Source of the DNA: an uncultured Oscillospiraceae bacterium
GTDB lineage: Bacteria > Bacillota > Clostridia > Oscillospirales > Ruminococcaceae
Direction of reading: 5' to 3'
Assembly: GCA_934232845.1 (NCBI GenBank)
Contig: CAKQGD010000041.1
Location: 1 to 15,730 of the forward strand
Length of the DNA stretch: 15,730 nt
Part shown: in pieces, positions 14,560-15,730 of the stretch
Layout: each line of letters opens with the position of its first letter
Position numbering within the stretch: position 1 is the first letter of the stretch
Made by a program: the position numbers and the translations under genes
Notes under the pieces: generated by a model
Told to the model about the DNA's origin: nothing
The model's database searches: none
Seen by the model: only the letters and a program-made list of their open reading frames with translations

Positions 14560-15504
14560 ATGAAAATTGCCTGCAAAAATATTGATCGACTGATCAGCGT
14601 GCAGTCCCGTCCGAAGGGGATGCCCCGCAACGACCTGTTTGAACTTTACAGCCTTTTGGACGCGGACGGTCCGATTTCTTATCAGATCGCTCAGGCCTTT
14701 CTTGCCAAGCCCGGCTGCAAGGTCGGCATCGTAACCGGCGCCGCCGACAAGGCGAACTTCCCTAACGGAGAAAGCGACGGTCCTCTCGGCGCGGCCGCTC
14801 TTGCGCGCGCACTGAACCTGCTCGGCTACGAGGTAACGCTTTATACCGAAACCGCCGCTGCGATGGGCCTGCGCGAAATGGAAAAGGTTCTCGGCACCTC
14901 TGTTCCGGTCGAAGAGCTTGAACTGGACAATCGCGAACATTTTCATGCAATCGCGCAGAAGCTTGATATGTGCCTTTTTACCGAAAAACTCGGCATGAAC
15001 GAAAAGGGCCTGCAGCACTCCGTTACGGGACGTTCCCGCAGCGGCAACCGCGCCTATGTAGACTGGATCGCGTGGGAAATGAACGAACTTGGTAAAACCA
15101 CCATCGGCATCGGCGACGGCGGCAACGAAATCGGTTTCGGCAAGGTCTTTATGGCCGCCAGAAAGCTGATCGACCACGGCGAGGAGTGCCTGTGCGGCTG
15201 CGGAGGCGGCATCATTACCCGCACCGCCACAACCTATCTTTACCCCGTTTCGATCTCCAACTGGGGCTGCTATGCGCTGTGCGCCGCGCTGGCCATCGGC
15301 ACGGAGAACAAAAAGCTGCTCGTTCTTCCCGAGGAAGAAGCGGCGATGCTCAACCGCTGCATCGAAATCGAGCTGGTGGACGGCGGCACGGGCGAGGCCC
15401 GCTTTGCCATCGACGGCGTCGACGGCGAGGTCAGTGTAGGGCTGGTCCGCATGCTTCAGGAAATGGTTGAGATTACCCTGTCGGTAAACAACCGCGCATT
15501 CTGA
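14560..15504 (+). CDS. DUF4392 / D-glutamate cyclase C-terminal-domain protein, paralogue 3
   Basis: A 314-residue third paralogue, last gene of the operon. Conserved parts are KNIDRLISV (6-14), VTGAADKANFPNGESDGPLG (58-77), EKLGMNEKGLQHSVTGRSRS (142-161), GIGDGGNEIGFG (183-194), C-L-C-G-C (210-214), PVSISNWGCYALCAALA and DGGTGEARFAIDGVDGEVS. In the HSVTGR and GCYALC segments it resembles paralogue 1 more than paralogue 2. It lacks a Cys after YTE that the other two have (TETAA against TEIDC and TEPEC). The ribosome site AGGAGG is the strongest of the three and lies 17 nt after the previous stop region. A large hairpin follows. All three look intact, arguing for retained separate functions rather than decaying duplicates. 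Confidence 0.85.
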   Translation: MKIACKNIDRLISVQSRPKGMPRNDLFELYSLLDADGPISYQIAQAFLAKPGCKVGIVTGAADKANFPNGESDGPLGAAALARALNLLGYEVTLYTETAAAMGLREMEKVLGTSVPVEELELDNREHFHAIAQKLDMCLFTEKLGMNEKGLQHSVTGRSRSGNRAYVDWIAWEMNELGKTTIGIGDGGNEIGFGKVFMAARKLIDHGEECLCGCGGGIITRTATTYLYPVSISNWGCYALCAALAIGTENKKLLVLPEEEAAMLNRCIEIELVDGGTGEARFAIDGVDGEVSVGLVRMLQEMVEITLSVNNRAF

Positions 15505-15536
15505 TTTTCTTCATCTTCTTTATCTTTTTTCCATTC

Positions 15537-15588
15537 AACAGCGTCCGGGCCGTCCCTCTTCTTCTCTGGGGGCGGCCCGGACGCTGTT
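15537..15588. terminator. Strong hairpin between convergent genes, probable bidirectional terminator
   Basis: AACAGCGTCCGGGCCG (15537-15552) pairs perfectly over 16 bp with CGGCCCGGACGCTGTT (15573-15588); CCC and GGG inside the loop can extend it. U-tracts on either side are poor, so termination may be imperfect, but its place between convergent stops supports the call. Confidence 0.75.
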
Positions 15589-15603
15589 TGGCTTGTCCGT
15601 ATC

Positions 15604-15730
15604 TCAGTAGTTCTTGGCCTGAAGCTGGAAAAAAGCCCTCGAATGACCGCATACCGGACAAACGGCAGGGGCTTCTCTCCCCATGACCAAATGTCCGCAG
15701 ACACGGCATACCCACATCGATTCTCCCGCC
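15604..15730 (-). CDS. Rubrerythrin, C-terminal rubredoxin-like domain (5' part beyond window)
   Basis: The minus strand carries 41 codons ending in TGA at 15604-15606 and open at the right edge. The peptide has the C-terminal rubredoxin domain of rubrerythrin: W-V-C-R-V-C-G-H, a Gly-Arg-Glu-Ala-Pro linker, C-P-V-C-G-H, then RAFFQLQAKNY at the end. The four Cys (residues 8, 11, 24 and 27 of the visible part) would bind one iron. Rubrerythrins reduce hydrogen peroxide in the cytosol of anaerobes; the di-iron four-helix domain must lie outside the window. A different rubredoxin-tailed protein is possible, but the terminal A-x-N-Y and the short spacing favour rubrerythrin. It converges on the DUF4392 operon and is not obviously related to it. 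Confidence 0.85.
   Translation of the reverse strand, partial: AGESMWVCRVCGHLVMGREAPAVCPVCGHSRAFFQLQAKNY

Overview
The window reads like a stretch of chromosome from an anaerobic Firmicute, most likely a GC-rich member of class Clostridia (Oscillospiraceae-like). The basis is strong AGGAGG-type ribosome sites, consensus sigma-A promoters, two lipoproteins with short lipoboxes, a PfoR-type membrane protein, a YheO/DauR-type regulator and the tail of a rubrerythrin. Genus assignment is inference. I see no phage, plasmid, IS or CRISPR signature and no RNA gene of a known family.

Left part (1-4483). A partial VCBS-like lipoprotein gene runs leftward off the edge from a promoter with perfect TTGACA and TATAAT boxes 17 nt apart. 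Facing the other way is a pseudouridine-breakdown pair, psuK-psuG, overlapping by ATGA: PsuK phosphorylates pseudouridine and PsuG splits the 5'-phosphate into uracil and ribose 5-phosphate. A 410-nt non-coding region follows, bounded internally by a perfect 30-bp inverted repeat made of GC-rich palindromes with a structured core between them. Next is a PfoR/PTS_EIIC_2-type membrane protein with its own promoter, then a bidirectional terminator.

Central and right part (4562-15504). This is one functional unit. Leftward are a PAS/HTH regulator of the YheO/DauR family and a Rid-family protein. Divergent from them is a nine-gene rightward operon: two dipeptide/oligopeptide-type permeases, a substrate-binding lipoprotein, an M14-like zinc hydrolase (carboxypeptidase or N-acyl amino acid deacylase fold), two ABC ATPases, and three tandem paralogues of the DUF4392 (D-glutamate cyclase C-terminal domain) family. 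Both divergent promoters are clear, and each has a palindrome containing AGGAAAAT near its predicted start site. The simplest reading is uptake of a small acylated or peptide-linked amino acid, possibly containing D-glutamate or pyroglutamate, hydrolysis by the M14-like enzyme, and processing by the DUF4392 trio, with the Rid protein removing reactive imines. The parts are recognised; the substrate and the combined pathway are inference.

Right edge. A strong hairpin at 15537-15588 separates the operon from a convergent partial gene encoding the C-terminal rubredoxin domain of a rubrerythrin.
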